From Clostridiaceae bacterium (GTDB lineage Bacteria > Bacillota > Clostridia > Christensenellales > CAG-917), in NCBI GenBank assembly GCA_031289315.1, contig JAITPR010000010.1, positions 1 through 49,443 of the forward strand: DNA of 49,443 nt, given 5' to 3'. This document shows, one piece after another, positions 34,045-41,738 of this stretch. Numbering within the stretch: the first letter of the stretch is position 1; each line of letters begins with the position of its first letter. The notes under the pieces are model-generated. The model was not told the origin of the DNA and searched no databases. It saw nothing but the letters and a program-made list of their open reading frames with translations. A program made the position numbers and the translations under genes.

Positions 34045-35694
34045 CTACACCTCGATTATTATGGGAATAATCATGGGGTATTGCTTATATTTGTTTGCGA
34101 TATAGCGTTTAAGCGCACGCTTGACTTCGGCTTTCACGTCTATCGACGTCCCGTCGCTGTCTAAGTCCAACGCGGCAAGCGCCACGGATATTTGTCCGCG
34201 CGCCTCATCCACAAAGCCCTCGTCCGCCGAAAGTCCGCGTGCGGTGATATCCGCCGGTATTGCTAGCTCGCCCCGTCTGTTTAATATCAGGAGCGCAATC
34301 ACAAGACCGCTGTCGCTTAACGACTTACGGTCGCGCAGTACGGAATTGCCGCTTATTCCGTTGAGTAACATGCCGTCCGCGTAAACCGCGCCGCCTTGTA
34401 CGTTGTCCAGCCTTTTGCAGCCCGTTTCCGATATGCCGATTGTCATACCGATTTCCGGAATAAAGATATTTTCTTTGGGGATACCCGATTGCACGGCTAT
34501 TTCCGCATGCTTTTTCAGATGGCGGTATTCACCGTGAACCGGCACAAAATACTCCGGCTTCAAAAGCCCGAACAGCAATTTCATTTCTTCTTGGTGGGCG
34601 TGTCCGGACGAATGCACGTAATCCATATCGTCGTTTATCACCTCCGCGCCCAAACGGTATAGGTTGTTTATAAGCCTGTTTATCAAGCGTTCGTTGCCGG
34701 GAATGGGCGACGCGGACAACACCACAAGGTCGTCCTGCCCTATCTTAACCTTGCTGTATTCGCCCACGGACATTCTGGTAAGCGCGCTCATCGGCTCACC
34801 CTGACTGCCCGCGCTTATAATAACAAGCGCGCCCGGTTCATATTTTTTGATGTCGCCTTGGTCGATAAAAATGCCCTCCGGCGCCTTTATCTCACCTAGC
34901 TTCAAGGATATATCCAAAAACTTTCGCATGCTCTTGCCGGAAAGCGCAATCTTCCTGCCGTACTTTTCCGCAAGCCACACTATCTGTTGCAATCGGTAAT
35001 TGTGAGATGAAAAGGTCGTGATTATAATTCGCTTTTCGCAGTGATTGGAAAAAATAACGTCTAAGCTTGCGCCTACGCTGCTTTCGCTCTTGCTGTGTCC
35101 CTTCTCCTCCACATTGGTGGAGTCGGCAAGCAACAGCTTTACCCCCGACGCGCCTATTTCCGCCATGCGCGCAAGGTCGGTAAGCTTGCCGTCTATGGGG
35201 CTTAGATCCACCTTGTAGTCGCCGGTGAAGAATACCACACCCTTAGGCGTACTTAACGAAATCGCCGCCGCTCCGGCTATCGAGTGGCATACCTTGACGA
35301 ACTCCGCGGTAAATACTCCCGAGGTCACCTTTTCGCCGTACTCAACGGTGTGCAGCTTATCGCGGCTCACGCCGTGTTCGTCCAACTTATACGATACTGC
35401 GGCAAGCGTCATTGCCGTGCCGTAAACGGGAACGTCAAATTCCTCTAAAAAGTGCGGAACCGCGCCGATGTGATCCTCGTGTCCGTGCGTCAAAAACAAC
35501 GCCTTTACCTTTTCCGCGTTGGATTTAAGGTATGCAAAATCCGGTATAATATAATCAATACCCGGCGTGTCATCGGTCGGGAAGGACATACCCGCGTCCA
35601 CAACCACAATTCTGTCGCTGTATTCGATTGCCGTCATGTTTTTTCCTATCTCGTCCACGCCGCCGAGAAATATAACTTTCAGTGTTTTTGCCAT
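34045..35694 (-). CDS. rnj: Ribonuclease J
   Basis: A 549-residue metallo-beta-lactamase/beta-CASP nuclease. The metal site is HGHEDHIG (His70, His72, Asp74, His75), then FTGDYKVD. The beta-CASP motifs are ADSTNVE, TFSSHNYRL and SSGHAHQEE, and PVHGEYRHL closes the active site. RNase J is the main 5'-3' exonuclease and endonuclease of Firmicutes RNA decay. AAGGA precedes the ATG. It is the first gene of the run to der. Confidence 0.97.
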   Translation of the reverse strand: MAKTLKVIFLGGVDEIGKNMTAIEYSDRIVVVDAGMSFPTDDTPGIDYIIPDFAYLKSNAEKVKALFLTHGHEDHIGAVPHFLEEFDVPVYGTAMTLAAVSYKLDEHGVSRDKLHTVEYGEKVTSGVFTAEFVKVCHSIAGAAAISLSTPKGVVFFTGDYKVDLSPIDGKLTDLARMAEIGASGVKLLLADSTNVEEKGHSKSESSVGASLDVIFSNHCEKRIIITTFSSHNYRLQQIVWLAEKYGRKIALSGKSMRKFLDISLKLGEIKAPEGIFIDQGDIKKYEPGALVIISAGSQGEPMSALTRMSVGEYSKVKIGQDDLVVLSASPIPGNERLINRLINNLYRLGAEVINDDMDYVHSSGHAHQEEMKLLFGLLKPEYFVPVHGEYRHLKKHAEIAVQSGIPKENIFIPEIGMTIGISETGCKRLDNVQGGAVYADGMLLNGISGNSVLRDRKSLSDSGLVIALLILNRRGELAIPADITARGLSADEGFVDEARGQISVALAALDLDSDGTSIDVKAEVKRALKRYIANKYKQYPMIIPIIIEV

Positions 35695-35699
35695 AATTT

Positions 35700-35816
35700 A
35701 TCCTTATAAATCCGTACGTCGGACGAATCTTAGGAAATCCCCTCTACCGAATTCCCGAAGTCCGCCGCACCGCACTTTTTTTTATCCTATCCGCACGCCG
35801 AACGAATCATTCTGGT
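35700..35816. repeat. Direct repeat upstream of rnj
   Basis: The pattern TATCC..CCGnACGnCGnACGAATC occurs at about 35699-35731 and 35786-35815. This 370-bp gap (35695-36067) holds no credible gene; the repeats could mark an rnj regulatory region or a small duplication. Confidence 0.5.
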
Positions 35817-35935
35817 TTTGTTTCCTCCCCCTCAAAAATTCGCTTTCATAGCCGTACTTATCCATTTTATTATATTTACATATTATAAACTCTTTTTGAT
35901 TTTTCCGCAAACGATTTTATATATACGCGGAAACT

Positions 35936-35990
35936 TAGTAAAAAAGCAGAAAAACGCGGACGAAAAAGAGCTTTACTCTTAACCGTCCGC
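35936..35990 (-). terminator. Intrinsic terminator of the EFR1 gene
   Basis: GCGGACG/CGTCCGC (35955-35961 with 35984-35990) encloses an AAGAG/CTCTT mini-hairpin. On the minus strand GTTTTTCTGCTTTTTT follows. Confidence 0.8.
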
Positions 35991-36067
35991 GCCGCATTGA
36001 AAATACTTGCGCAAAAACAAGCTTATTGACACAAAAACCTAAACCCCGCGCCTTTGTGCGTACGAAA

Positions 36068-36847
36068 TTAATTTCTGTTTTCCGTCATATCCTTAGGAGT
36101 GATTGAGGGGTGGCGGTATCTTCCGTGTTTGACTGTTGCCTGACCGCATTCGATTGCCGCTCTGGGACACCAGTGCAGACAGGCTAGGCAGCTGGCACAG
36201 TCCTTATGTAAAAAGACGGGCTTGCCGTCGGTTATCTCGATATTACCCACCGGGCAGAGCTTGGCGCAAAGACCGCAAGAAACACAGTCCTCGGTAACGC
36301 GGAAGCGTTTTTCCATCATCTTGAAAAACCTCTGCCCTATGCGATAAAATAGCGCAAAGAAGGGGTTTAACAATTTGCCGTTGCTGTTTAAAGACTTGTT
36401 TTGAATATCTGCGGCGAATCTTGCGAAAGCTTCATCGGCGCGTTTTATCTTTTGCGGCGCGTCTTTTTCTATCGGATATTCAATTACATAATTGCCGGGT
36501 GCTTGTGAGCCGCCGCAATAACCGAGTTCCAAGCCCTTTGCCGCCAATGCCTTGCGCACCGCGTAAAAGCTATTGCCAACGGAAACGTTGCACGTGACTA
36601 CGGCAAAAATATATCCTATTTCGGCGCATTCCGTTTTTAGATTCCTTATGAAATTCAAAACTATTGCAGGCGCGCCGCCAGCGTAGCACGGAAAAACAAA
36701 TCCTATGCGGTCATACTCCCCGCACAGTTCGGCGGCGTTCTCCGTCATAAAAGCAAGCCGCGTATCGCCGATAACCGCCGCAATATCCTTAGCCGCCTTC
36801 AAGCTGTTTCCCGTTCCGCTGAAATAATAAATTACATTTTTTGACAT
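36068..36847 (-). CDS. EFR1-type flavodoxin-ferredoxin fusion protein
   Basis: A 259-residue protein. The N-terminal flavodoxin fold has the FMN phosphate loop SGTGNSLKAA and an aromatic/Cys segment FVFPCYAGGAP. The C-terminus has two [4Fe-4S] motifs, CVSCGLCAKLCP (from about 188) and CASCLACLHWCP. EFR1 proteins are predicted electron carriers in anaerobes; the partner is unknown. The start is the ATG at 36847 with GGAGG upstream; the open frame continues to 37288 but that part is promoter region. It is divergent from a TetR regulator and probably controlled by it. Confidence 0.9.
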   Translation of the reverse strand: MSKNVIYYFSGTGNSLKAAKDIAAVIGDTRLAFMTENAAELCGEYDRIGFVFPCYAGGAPAIVLNFIRNLKTECAEIGYIFAVVTCNVSVGNSFYAVRKALAAKGLELGYCGGSQAPGNYVIEYPIEKDAPQKIKRADEAFARFAADIQNKSLNSNGKLLNPFFALFYRIGQRFFKMMEKRFRVTEDCVSCGLCAKLCPVGNIEITDGKPVFLHKDCASCLACLHWCPRAAIECGQATVKHGRYRHPSITPKDMTENRN

Positions 36848-36903
36848 ATCAGACCTCCGTATATGTTTCGCCGTTTTCCGTTTCGGCGGCGGCATTTTTT
36901 CCG

Positions 36904-36937
36904 TTTTTATTACGGTCATAGCCGACCGTAATAAAAA
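36904..36937. promoter_or_regulatory. 34-bp palindrome, probable TetR operator
   Basis: Fourteen-base perfect arms (TTTTTATTACGGTC and its complement) around a 6-bp centre. The palindrome abuts a TATACT -10 box (36937-36942, minus strand; TTTTGC or TTTGCA 17 or 16 bp further up), so a bound protein would block the EFR1 start site. In RNA it would also form a strong leader hairpin. Confidence 0.6.
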
Positions 36938-37047
36938 GTATACAACAGTTCGGCTATTTGCAAAACTACAAACCGTACCTAACCGTAAGATAATTGACAA
37001 ATTCTTTAAAGGTGTAGTGGAAAACAAACTCACGGTGCGGTACGTTC

Positions 37048-37076
37048 TTGCATCGAACAGCTTTTTTTGATATAAT
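37048..37076 (+). promoter_or_regulatory. Promoter of the TetR gene
   Basis: TTGCAT, 17-bp spacer, TATAAT; the implied start near 37083 falls inside the first direct-repeat copy. Confidence 0.7.
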
Positions 37077-37178
37077 AACCGTATAATAGTCCGACCGATG
37101 AATATGCCGGTGTGACGAATCAAGGATATGTGTTCAAAGACATAATAACCGTACAGTAGTCCGACCGATGAATATGCG
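37071..37178 (+). repeat. 37-bp direct repeats at 70-bp spacing before the TetR gene
   Basis: The sequence from 37072 to 37108 (ATAATAACCGTATAATAGTC and on) recurs at 37142-37178 with two changes. Each carries ACCGTA next to TAATA, like a half-site of the 34-bp palindrome (ACCGTAATAA). They may be secondary regulator sites or a recent duplication of the promoter region. Confidence 0.7.
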
Positions 37179-37206
37179 GTAAATACGTAGGAAATGGAAA
37201 ATGTAA

Positions 37207-37821
37207 ATGGAGTATAACAAAAGACCCGATGTTCGGGCAAACAAAACAAAAACCGCATTAAAAGCTGCGATTTTCGTCCTTCTCTCAACGACGACCTTTG
37301 AAAGACTTACCGTACGGCAAATATGCGATGCTGCGCTAATCAACCGCGTTACATTCTACTCGCATTATTCCGATAAGTTCGACCTTTTCAACGATGCTCT
37401 TAACGACCTTGTGGAGAGCGTTGGCAACGGCGCGCGCAAGGACATCGTAAAATTCGGAAAGCTTACGGCGGCGGCAAGAATCCGCATCTGTTGCAACGCC
37501 TTTTTAGAAGCCTTAATCAATGTATGCTACGAAAATAAGGCTTGGATTACCAACCTTAACAACCCCGAAAACTCAATGATTATATTCATGTTCAATCAAT
37601 CAATTACCAAGCGTTTAAGCAATTATTTGGAGGAGTTTGAAAAGGACGGCAGTCTGAACTATTCCCCCGACCGCGTTGCGTCTTTCACCTGCGGAGGTGT
37701 TTCCCGCCTTATTTTCGATTGGCTTAGCGGTGGCAACGACTGCCCCGATAAAGAAACCTTCACTTGTACCTTACAAAAAGCCTTGTCGGATTTGCTATCC
37801 TCAAATATACTCTTCCATTAG
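37207..37821 (+). CDS. TetR/AcrR-family transcriptional regulator
   Basis: A 204-residue protein. The N-terminal helix-turn-helix is LTVRQICDAALINRVTFYSHYSDKFDLF (about 34-61), split by the typical turn before VTFYSHY. The C-terminal ligand domain has a large insert typical of the TetR_C group. It is divergent from the EFR1 gene and is the likely repressor acting at 36904-36937. The ribosome site is weak. Confidence 0.9.
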   Translation: MEYNKRPDVRANKTKTALKAAIFVLLSTTTFERLTVRQICDAALINRVTFYSHYSDKFDLFNDALNDLVESVGNGARKDIVKFGKLTAAARIRICCNAFLEALINVCYENKAWITNLNNPENSMIIFMFNQSITKRLSNYLEEFEKDGSLNYSPDRVASFTCGGVSRLIFDWLSGGNDCPDKETFTCTLQKALSDLLSSNILFH

Positions 37822-37904
37822 AGTTGTTGCGAAATGTTCTGCTAAAACCTGATTCCGTCTTTTTAAAACTTACACCGCATAAAATTTGCACATGCGGATT
37901 CCCC

Positions 37905-38615
37905 TTACAGCACAAAACCGAACCGCGCGGGTTGTTCCGCAACAATTTGATTCGTGCGATAATAGGCGGGAAGCGTGCCGATATCCGACCAATATCCGAC
38001 GGCGTCATAGCCGTAGATTTTACCGATTAAACGTGGAAAAAGGTCTCGCCCAAAGTCGTAAAAGCCGTCGGGGATAAACCGCAGAACATCATGTTTAAAG
38101 GCATATATTCCCGTATTAACGCGCTTTTCTGTCGTAAATGCGGGCTTTTCCAGAAACTCGGTAATTTCCCCCGAGGCGGCGGTTTTGACCACTCCGAAGC
38201 CGCGCGAGTCCTCCGTATAGCTAAGCGCAATGGTTCCTATGCCACCCTTTTCCATATGAAACCGCATGAGCGCGGAAACATCCATATCCGTGAAAGCGTC
38301 GCCGCTCATCACAAGGAAATCACCGTCTATAAAGCTTGAAGCGGCTTTTACTCCGCCCGCCGTCCCCAACGGTGATGACTCCGTAAAATACTCCAACCGC
38401 ACGCCTTGTTTTTTTCCGTTGCCAAAATAGTCCTTGATTACGTCCGCCTTATAGCCCAGCGTCAAGGCTATTTCCGTGAAGCCGTGCTTTCTTAAATGCC
38501 CTATAATGTATTCCAGTACAGGGGTATTTATAATAGGCACCATGGGCTTCGGCTTGTCGTCGGTGAGCGGTTTCAACCTTGAGCCCGCGCCGCCCGCTAA
38601 AATTACCGCTTTCAT
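37905..38615 (-). CDS. NDP-sugar pyrophosphorylase-type nucleotidyltransferase
   Basis: A 236-residue protein with the nucleotidyltransferase signature LAGGAGSRLKPLT, then KPKPMVPI, SPLGTAGGV, the metal-binding GDAFTDMD and FLEKP. Homologues make GDP-mannose or other NDP-sugars from sugar-1-phosphates. There is no C-terminal hexapeptide domain, as in the short mannose-1-phosphate guanylyltransferase and HddC-type enzymes. The exact sugar is unknown. It appears monocistronic. Confidence 0.87.
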   Translation of the reverse strand: MKAVILAGGAGSRLKPLTDDKPKPMVPIINTPVLEYIIGHLRKHGFTEIALTLGYKADVIKDYFGNGKKQGVRLEYFTESSPLGTAGGVKAASSFIDGDFLVMSGDAFTDMDVSALMRFHMEKGGIGTIALSYTEDSRGFGVVKTAASGEITEFLEKPAFTTEKRVNTGIYAFKHDVLRFIPDGFYDFGRDLFPRLIGKIYGYDAVGYWSDIGTLPAYYRTNQIVAEQPARFGFVL

Positions 38616-38654
38616 ATACTTTAAAATCCTCCCGTCAAAGCTTAATTATCCTGC

Positions 38655-38686
38655 GTGTAGACAATCCACACTGCAACCGTCTACGG
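38655..38686 (+). repeat. Possible relic of the dispersed palindromic element
   Basis: GTGTAGACAATCC matches the left arm of the family and GTCTACGG follows about 16 bp later like a right-arm end. The CTTGC hairpin and AAAATATTTT centre are missing. It lies upstream of the nucleotidyltransferase gene. Confidence 0.3.
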
Positions 38687-38829
38687 ATAACCGCCCTCCT
38701 TAATAGCCTTTTTAACTCCGTACTTTTTATGCCGTTTGCCGTTAAAAATACCGCCGGTGTTTTTATTTTAGCTTGAACGCATTAAATGCGTTTGCCCTAG
38801 CTTTTATTTCGCAACTTTATTTAATACGG

Positions 38830-38858
38830 TTGTCAAATAAAACGTTATGGTTTATAAT
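38830..38858 (+). promoter_or_regulatory. serC-serA promoter
   Basis: TTGTCA, 17-bp spacer, TATAAT; the implied start is near 38865. The 90-nt leader contains GGACGC/GCGTCC (38897-38933) around CCGTAT-taa-ATACGG, which could regulate translation. No T-box is seen. Confidence 0.8.
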
Positions 38859-38956
38859 GTTTGTGTTTCTTACATACGAAACAAAAAAATACGCGGGGAC
38901 GCGCTTAGCCGTATTAAATACGGAGGTGCGTCCTTACCTTTCAAGGAGATCATTAT

Positions 38957-40030
38957 ATGCGAGTTTACAATTTTTCGGCTGGTCCGACAATGCTTCCCGA
39001 GGATGTTTTACTGGAGGCGCAAAAGGAGCTTTTAAGCCTTGGCGGTTGCGGTATGAGCGTTATGGAATTAAGCCACAGAGGTAAGCAATATGAGCCTATT
39101 CATATGGAGTGCATTTCTCTTTTTAAAGAGCTTATGGGCATTTCGGACGACTATTACGTACTGCTTTTACAAGGCGGCGCCTCCCTTCAATTTGAAGCGG
39201 TTCCTTTGAACCTCCTCATAAAGGGCAGAGCCGATTATGTCGTAACCGGCAACTTCTCTAGCAAGGCATACAAGGAAGCCAAAAAATTCGGCGACATTAA
39301 GCTCACCGCCACATCCGAAGATAAAAATTACACCTATATCCCGAAAGTCAAAAAGAAGGACTTCCGCACCGACATAGATTACGTTCACTACACCGCCAAC
39401 AACACCATTTTCGGTTCTCGTTGGAACTATATTCCCGAAGCCCCCGCCCCCTTAGCCTGCGACATGTCGTCAAGCATTCTAAGCGAAGAGGTCGACGTGT
39501 CCAAGTTCGGGCTTATCTACGCCGGTGCGCAAAAGAATGTCGCACCCGCAGGCTTAACCGTAGTTATCGTCAAAAAGTCGCTTACAGAGCAAACTATGCC
39601 GCTATGCCCCACAATGCTGAAATACGGCGTACACGGCAAGGATAACAGTCTTTACAACACTCCGCCGTGCTTTGCCATTTACGTTGCTACCCTCAATCTC
39701 CGCTACCTGAAAAAATTCGGCGGCGTCAAGGAAATTCAAAAGGTCAACGAGTACAAGGCCGGGTTGCTGTACGGTCACATAGACAACTCTAAGCTGTTTA
39801 GCAACCATGTCGCTAAGGAAGACCGCTCCCTTATGAACGTCCCGTTCACCACCGGCAACGAGGAGCTTGACGCGAAATTCGTCAAGGAATCCAACGCCGC
39901 GGGCTTTGTGTCCCTAAAGGGTCACCGCTTAGTAGGCGGTATGCGCGCGTCAATCTACAACGGTATGCCCGTAGAAGGCGTAACCGAGCTTATCGATTTC
40001 ATGAAGAAATTCGAAACCGCCAATAAATAA
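38957..40030 (+). CDS. serC: Phosphoserine aminotransferase
   Basis: A 357-residue class V aminotransferase starting MRVYNFSAGPTMLPEDVL. MELSHRGKQYE and LLQGGASLQFEAVP are SerC signatures, and the PLP lysine is in YAGAQKNVAPAG (about residue 195). It converts 3-phosphohydroxypyruvate and glutamate to phosphoserine. AAGGAG precedes the ATG. serA follows 22 bp downstream, so two successive steps of serine synthesis form one operon. serB is not in the window. Confidence 0.97.
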   Translation: MRVYNFSAGPTMLPEDVLLEAQKELLSLGGCGMSVMELSHRGKQYEPIHMECISLFKELMGISDDYYVLLLQGGASLQFEAVPLNLLIKGRADYVVTGNFSSKAYKEAKKFGDIKLTATSEDKNYTYIPKVKKKDFRTDIDYVHYTANNTIFGSRWNYIPEAPAPLACDMSSSILSEEVDVSKFGLIYAGAQKNVAPAGLTVVIVKKSLTEQTMPLCPTMLKYGVHGKDNSLYNTPPCFAIYVATLNLRYLKKFGGVKEIQKVNEYKAGLLYGHIDNSKLFSNHVAKEDRSLMNVPFTTGNEELDAKFVKESNAAGFVSLKGHRLVGGMRASIYNGMPVEGVTELIDFMKKFETANK

Positions 40031-40052
40031 ACAATAGGAAGATTACCTCATT

Positions 40053-41186
40053 ATGTATAACATTCTCAAATTAAACTCAATCGCACCGCTTGTTAACGAT
40101 ATTTTAAAGAGCGGTTACACGCTTTCATCCGACAGCAAGAACCCCGAAGCAATCTTAGTCAGAAGCGCAGCAATGCACGACTATGTCGTTCCCGAAACCC
40201 TGCTTGCCGTGGCAAGAGCCGGCGCGGGCTACAACAACATTCCCTTCGAGGACTACGCCAAACGTGGCATAGTCGTGTTCAACACTCCGGGCGCTAATGC
40301 AAACGGCGTAAAAGAACTTGTCATCGCGTCGCTGTTCCTTGCTTCACGCAAGCTTAAACCCGCTATGGCTTGGGCGGACGGTCTTCAAGGTACGGAGGGC
40401 GTCGCCGCCGCCGTCGAAAAAGGTAAAAGCCAGTTCGTCGGTCCGGAAATACTTGGCAAAACCATCGGTATCTTAGGCTTGGGCGCAATCGGTAAGTTAG
40501 TCGCCGAAGCCGCCTACGCCTTAGGTATGAAGGTCGTCGGTTACGACCCCTTTATCTCCCCCGCCACTAAGGACGCGCTAGCCGGTAAGGTCGTTATAGC
40601 AACATCCTTAGACGCCGTATATGCCGCCTCCGATTACTTGACCCTCCACATGCCCCTAAACGACGAAACAAAACGCATGATAAACGCCGACGCTATCGCA
40701 AAATTGCACGACGGTGCGGTTATCGTGAACGCCGCAAGAGGCGCGCTCGTCGATGTCGACGCCGTTAAAGCCGCACTCGCCTCCGGCAAGCTCTCCGCTT
40801 ACGTGACCGATTTCCCCGACGAAACCACGGTCGGTGCGGACGGTATCATCTGCATCCCCCACTTAGGCGCCTCCACCCCGGAAGCCGAAGATAACTGCGC
40901 AATCATGGCGGCTAACCAAATTAAAGATTACCTCGAAAACGGTAATATCCTCAATAGCGTTAACCTCCCCAACCTTACGGTAGCGCGTACCGCTTCCCGT
41001 CGCCTGTCCGTAATCGGCACCGAAAATATCGTTTCCTTAATCAGTAATATCCCCGGTGCCAAAGGCGCTAAAGGACAGGTTTCCTCTAAAGGCGGTTACT
41101 TCGTTCATATCCTCGACTTCGACGGAGAAATCGACATAAAAACAATAAAAGCTATACCCGGCGTAATCCGCGCCCGTATACTGTAA
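40053..41186 (+). CDS. serA: D-3-phosphoglycerate dehydrogenase
   Basis: A 377-residue D-isomer-specific dehydrogenase. The NAD fold has GILGLGAIGKLV (about 140-151), the catalytic Arg lies in NAARGALVD, and the His in HLGASTPEAEDN (about 275). A short C-terminal ACT-like domain (about 310-377) is present, as in type II SerA, and could give serine feedback control. It catalyses the first step of serine synthesis. Confidence 0.96.
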   Translation: MYNILKLNSIAPLVNDILKSGYTLSSDSKNPEAILVRSAAMHDYVVPETLLAVARAGAGYNNIPFEDYAKRGIVVFNTPGANANGVKELVIASLFLASRKLKPAMAWADGLQGTEGVAAAVEKGKSQFVGPEILGKTIGILGLGAIGKLVAEAAYALGMKVVGYDPFISPATKDALAGKVVIATSLDAVYAASDYLTLHMPLNDETKRMINADAIAKLHDGAVIVNAARGALVDVDAVKAALASGKLSAYVTDFPDETTVGADGIICIPHLGASTPEAEDNCAIMAANQIKDYLENGNILNSVNLPNLTVARTASRRLSVIGTENIVSLISNIPGAKGAKGQVSSKGGYFVHILDFDGEIDIKTIKAIPGVIRARIL

Positions 41187-41192
41187 GCCCTT

Positions 41193-41220
41193 GTTCTTTC
41201 TTGCACATGCAAGAAAGAAC
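41193..41220. other. Perfect 12-bp inverted repeat after serA
   Basis: GTTCTTTCTTGC (41193-41204) and its complement (41209-41220) around ACAT. No T-tract follows on either strand. A second small palindrome, CAAGCT-tga-AGCTTG, lies at 41232-41246. Confidence 0.6.
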
Positions 41221-41260
41221 CAAAGAAAACGCAAGCTTGAAGCTTGACACTGTTAACTTG

Positions 41261-41305
41261 AAAAACGCGGACTGCAGTAAAATTTTACTTGCATTCCGCG
41301 TTTTT
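41261..41305 (+). terminator. Intrinsic terminator of serC-serA
   Basis: AAAAACGCGGA (41261-41271) pairs with TCCGCGTTTTT (41295-41305). An inner GTAAAA/TTTTAC pairing shortens the loop and T-rich sequence follows. Confidence 0.8.
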
Positions 41306-41738
41306 AAATTTATTAACTTCAAATCCTCAACTGCCGTTTCTTTTTTCCTTTATGTCCGGTTCGTTCTTTAATTGCTGCGTCTGTTCATTTTTTTCCTAAG
41401 TTCAATTTGTTCTTTATTCTTATGTTCCTTTGCCAAAACCATGTCTTTAAAAAAGAAATTTTTTTCTCTGCGGCATTCCGTTGTCAAGGATAAGCAGCGT
41501 GAAACATGCCCTATCCGCGAATACAATATAATAAGGCATTTTCAGGTTTTGCACAGGTTTTATGATACGGATAAAAGGCAGTTGCAAAAAACCTTAATAT
41601 ATGGTATATTATTCCATATCTAAGCTGACGGCATCAATCGGTACGCATTTTTTGTGTATCCTGGGATATACGTCAACGTAATTATCACCGTTCGTAATCG
41701 CGCGAACGCCGCAGTCTACTGCAAGGGAGCAATCCAAA
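41306..41738. other. Gap between serA and the GH3 gene
   Basis: No credible gene is seen; an 83-codon frame from a TTG at 41372 has a Phe/Lys-rich composition and no ribosome site. The useful content is the promoter and palindrome at 41582-41619 and a leader of about 120 nt. Confidence 0.5.
41582..41619 (+). promoter_or_regulatory. GH3 promoter with overlapping operator-like palindrome
   Basis: TTGCAA, 17-bp spacer, TATATT (41605-41610). ATATGG (41599-41604) and CCATAT (41614-41619) flank the -10 box symmetrically, the expected position for a repressor site controlling sugar use. Confidence 0.6.

Noticed and set aside
38859..38956. T-box leader on serC
   Set aside because: No T-box sequence or specifier stem is seen; only one two-part hairpin.
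41372..41623. 83-codon frame before the GH3 gene
   Set aside because: It has a TTG start without a ribosome site, non-protein-like composition, and lies over the GH3 promoter.
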